The translations under genes and the position numbers were made by a program. From positions 1-5,605 of the forward strand of contig JACPQI010000178.1 of NCBI GenBank assembly GCA_016190545.1: a stretch of DNA of 5,605 bases, given 5' to 3'. Positions 4,463-5,605 of this stretch are shown piece by piece. The notes under the pieces were generated by a model. That model was not told where the DNA came from, did not search any database, and saw nothing but the letters and a program-made list of their open reading frames with translations. Position 1 is the first letter of the stretch. Every line of letters begins with the position of its first letter. The DNA comes from Chloroflexota bacterium (GTDB lineage Bacteria; Chloroflexota; Dehalococcoidia; SHYB01; JACPQI01).

Positions 4463-5227
4463 ATGACAACACGCATCAGCAACGGAATTCAGGCCGTCTT
4501 CTTCGATCTTTATAATACCCTGGCCTGTTTCAGCCCACCCCGCCATGAGTTGCAGGGCCAGGTCGCCTCCGAGTTCGGAGTCGCGGTGACCAAGCAGGGC
4601 ATCCTCAAGGGCTACGCAGAGGCGGACGCCCTCATGAGCCTGGAGAACGCCCGCTCGCCCATCCAGGGCCGCAGCCCGGAGGAGCGGCTGGTCTTCTTCA
4701 CCCGCTACCAGCAGACCATCATAAAGGGAACAGGCGCCGATGTCTCCCTGGAGACGGCGGCCCAAATGTGGCAGCGATTGCGCCAGATCCCCTACGACCT
4801 CGCCCTCTACGATGACGTCCTGCCCGTCATCCAGGAATTGGAGCAGCGCGGCTTCACTATCGGTCTCATCTCCAACCTGTGGAGGGACCTGGGCGAGATC
4901 TGCCGCAACCTGGGCCTGGCGCCGCACCTGGACGTGGTGGTAAGCTCCCTCCAGGCCGGCAGCGAAAAGCCGCACCCGCCTATCTTTCACCTAGCCCTGG
5001 CCAAAGCCGGCGTAACGCCCTCTCAGGCAGTCCACGTCGGCGACCAGTACCACGCCGATGTGACCGGCGCCCGCGCTGTGGGCATGACCCCCGTCCTGCT
5101 GGACCGCGACGGCCTAGCCAGCCACCCCGACGACTGCCTTTCCATCGCCAACCTCCGCGAATTGCCCTCGCTGCTGCCCGCCACGCCCAAGACAGGCCTT
5201 GAACATACCCGCAACCGTATTGACTGA
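4463..5227 (+). CDS. HAD-superfamily hydrolase with a DxYNT nucleophile motif
   Basis: This is a 254-residue protein with the four HAD motifs in order: motif I FFDLYNTL (Asp15, Tyr17, Thr19), a helical cap of about residues 25-110, motif II GLISN (Ser137), motif III Lys169 in SEKPHPP, and motif IV HVGDQYHAD (Asp194, Asp199). HAD phosphatases normally have DxDxT, where the second Asp is the general acid/base; here that place is Tyr, as in the DxYGT of L-2-haloacid dehalogenases. A phosphatase, dehalogenase-like or other C-O/C-P hydrolase role all stay open; the cap layout suits subfamily IA. The ATG at 4463 is chosen because it starts close to motif I as in relatives; a TTG at 4451 would add four residues. 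Neither has a clear ribosome site, so a leaderless or weakly translated message is possible. purF follows 65 bases on with its own promoter. Confidence 0.88.
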   Translation: MTTRISNGIQAVFFDLYNTLACFSPPRHELQGQVASEFGVAVTKQGILKGYAEADALMSLENARSPIQGRSPEERLVFFTRYQQTIIKGTGADVSLETAAQMWQRLRQIPYDLALYDDVLPVIQELEQRGFTIGLISNLWRDLGEICRNLGLAPHLDVVVSSLQAGSEKPHPPIFHLALAKAGVTPSQAVHVGDQYHADVTGARAVGMTPVLLDRDGLASHPDDCLSIANLRELPSLLPATPKTGLEHTRNRID

Positions 5228-5250
5228 CCCCGCATGCGGTAAACTATAAT
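5220..5250 (+). promoter_or_regulatory. Near-consensus sigma70 promoter of purF with an internal palindrome
   Basis: TTGACT (5220-5225, 5 of 6 consensus) and a perfect TATAAT (5245-5250) are separated by 19 bases. The -35 overlaps the HAD stop codon. The spacer carries a perfect 10-bp palindrome, CCGCATGCGG (5230-5239), between the two boxes, where a repressor could bind. The predicted transcript start is close to 5257. Confidence 0.6.
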
Positions 5251-5255
5251 GATGG

Positions 5256-5280
5256 GGCGCGGGGCACAGGCTCCCGCGCC
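5256..5280 (+). promoter_or_regulatory. GC-rich hairpin at the 5' end of the purF leader
   Basis: GGCGCGGG (5256-5263) and CCCGCGCC (5273-5280) form a perfect 8-bp stem with a 9-base loop. It would lie at the very 5' end of the mRNA and end 2 bases before the GGGGAGGG ribosome site (5283-5290). It may stabilise the message or limit ribosome access. It resembles no purine riboswitch. Confidence 0.45.
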
Positions 5281-5292
5281 ACGGGGAGGGAC

Positions 5293-5605
5293 GTGAGCGA
5301 ACACCCGCAGGAAGCGTGCGGCGTCTTTGGTATCTACGCTCAAGGCGTGGATGCAGCCCGTATAACCTTCTACGGCATCTTCGCCCTCCAGCATCGCGGC
5401 CAGGAAAGCGCCGGCATCGCCACCTCCGACGGACGCCGCCTCTACAGCCACACCGGCATGGGCCTCATCGCCCAGGTTTTCAAGGAAGAGAACCTGGTAG
5501 GACTGCCCGGCCACGCCGGCATCGGCCACACCCGCTCTTCCACCACCGGCTCCAGCAAGGCCTGTAACGCCCAACCCTTCCTGGTGCGCGGCGCCAACGG
5601 CGACC
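5293..5605 (+). CDS. purF: Amidophosphoribosyltransferase, N-terminal part
   Basis: The first 104 residues are present; the gene runs off the window (full length is usually about 460-510). PurF takes ammonia from glutamine and adds it to PRPP, giving 5-phosphoribosylamine, the first step of purine synthesis. The glutaminase domain is clear: an 8-residue propeptide, then the nucleophile Cys9 in ACGVFGIYA, ALQHRGQESAGIA (31-43), IGHTRSSTTGSS (77-88) and NAQPF (92-96). A propeptide before the Cys is the Bacillus-type, self-processed and often Fe-S-containing form; E. coli PurF exposes the Cys after Met removal alone. The usual GHTRYSTTG reads GHTRSSTTG, with Ser82 in the Tyr place. The start is GTG, with GGGGAGGG only 2 bases before it, a short spacing. 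A strong promoter and leader hairpin precede it, so it is likely transcribed apart from the HAD gene. Confidence 0.95.
   Translation, partial: MSEHPQEACGVFGIYAQGVDAARITFYGIFALQHRGQESAGIATSDGRRLYSHTGMGLIAQVFKEENLVGLPGHAGIGHTRSSTTGSSKACNAQPFLVRGANGD

Noticed and set aside
3949..4482. 177-codon minus-strand frame overlapping comF in another frame
   Set aside because: It covers the comF start and PRT region out of frame; only comF shows the zinc Cys pairs and PRPP loop.
4448..4990. 180-codon minus-strand frame opposite the HAD gene
   Set aside because: It is a shadow of GC-rich third codon positions; the HAD motifs on the + strand are unambiguous.
5023..5574. 183-codon minus-strand frame opposite the end of HAD and purF
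   Set aside because: It spans the purF promoter and two recognised genes on the other strand; the composition is Gly/Ala/Arg-rich without a family signature.

Overview
The window looks like a piece of a GC-rich bacterial chromosome. Nothing in it looks like phage, plasmid or transposon DNA. The combination of an LLM-class flavin/F420-type oxidoreductase, a CysO-like sulfur carrier, a single-repeat SemiSWEET, a comF-hpf pair and a purF with a processed propeptide would suit a Chloroflexota (Dehalococcoidia/SAR202-like) or another GC-rich, actinobacteria-like genome. This placement is an inference from gene content, not from a marker gene.

Left part (1-2069, + strand): four closely spaced genes that read as one operon. 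They are the C-terminal end of an FAD-dependent fumarate-reductase/ketosteroid-dehydrogenase-like flavoprotein, a RidA-family protein lacking the catalytic arginine, an LLM-class oxidoreductase, and a small ubiquitin-like sulfur carrier ending in GGG that resembles CysO. The first three suggest a small catabolic or oxidative module on an unknown substrate. The RidA-plus-LLM pairing recalls RutC/RutA, but direct homology of function is not shown.

Middle (2128-2999): a minus-strand SemiSWEET sugar-transporter gene, then about 590 bases without a long gene. That stretch holds a strong GC hairpin, a previously easy-to-miss 41-residue single-span membrane protein gene with a perfect Shine-Dalgarno, a foldable leader directly upstream of it, a head-to-head pair of REP-like palindromes, and a GC stem-loop just past the end of hpf.

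Right part (3001-5605): minus-strand comF followed by long-form hpf (ribosome hibernation factor), with a likely extra promoter directly before hpf. Diverging from comF, on the + strand, is a HAD-superfamily hydrolase with an unusual DxY nucleophile motif. It is followed by the N-terminal part of purF, which has its own near-consensus sigma70 promoter and a GC-rich leader hairpin. Housekeeping functions dominate here (DNA uptake/PRPP-type protein, ribosome storage, purine synthesis). The unexplained material is concentrated in the left operon and the 2410-3000 intergenic region.
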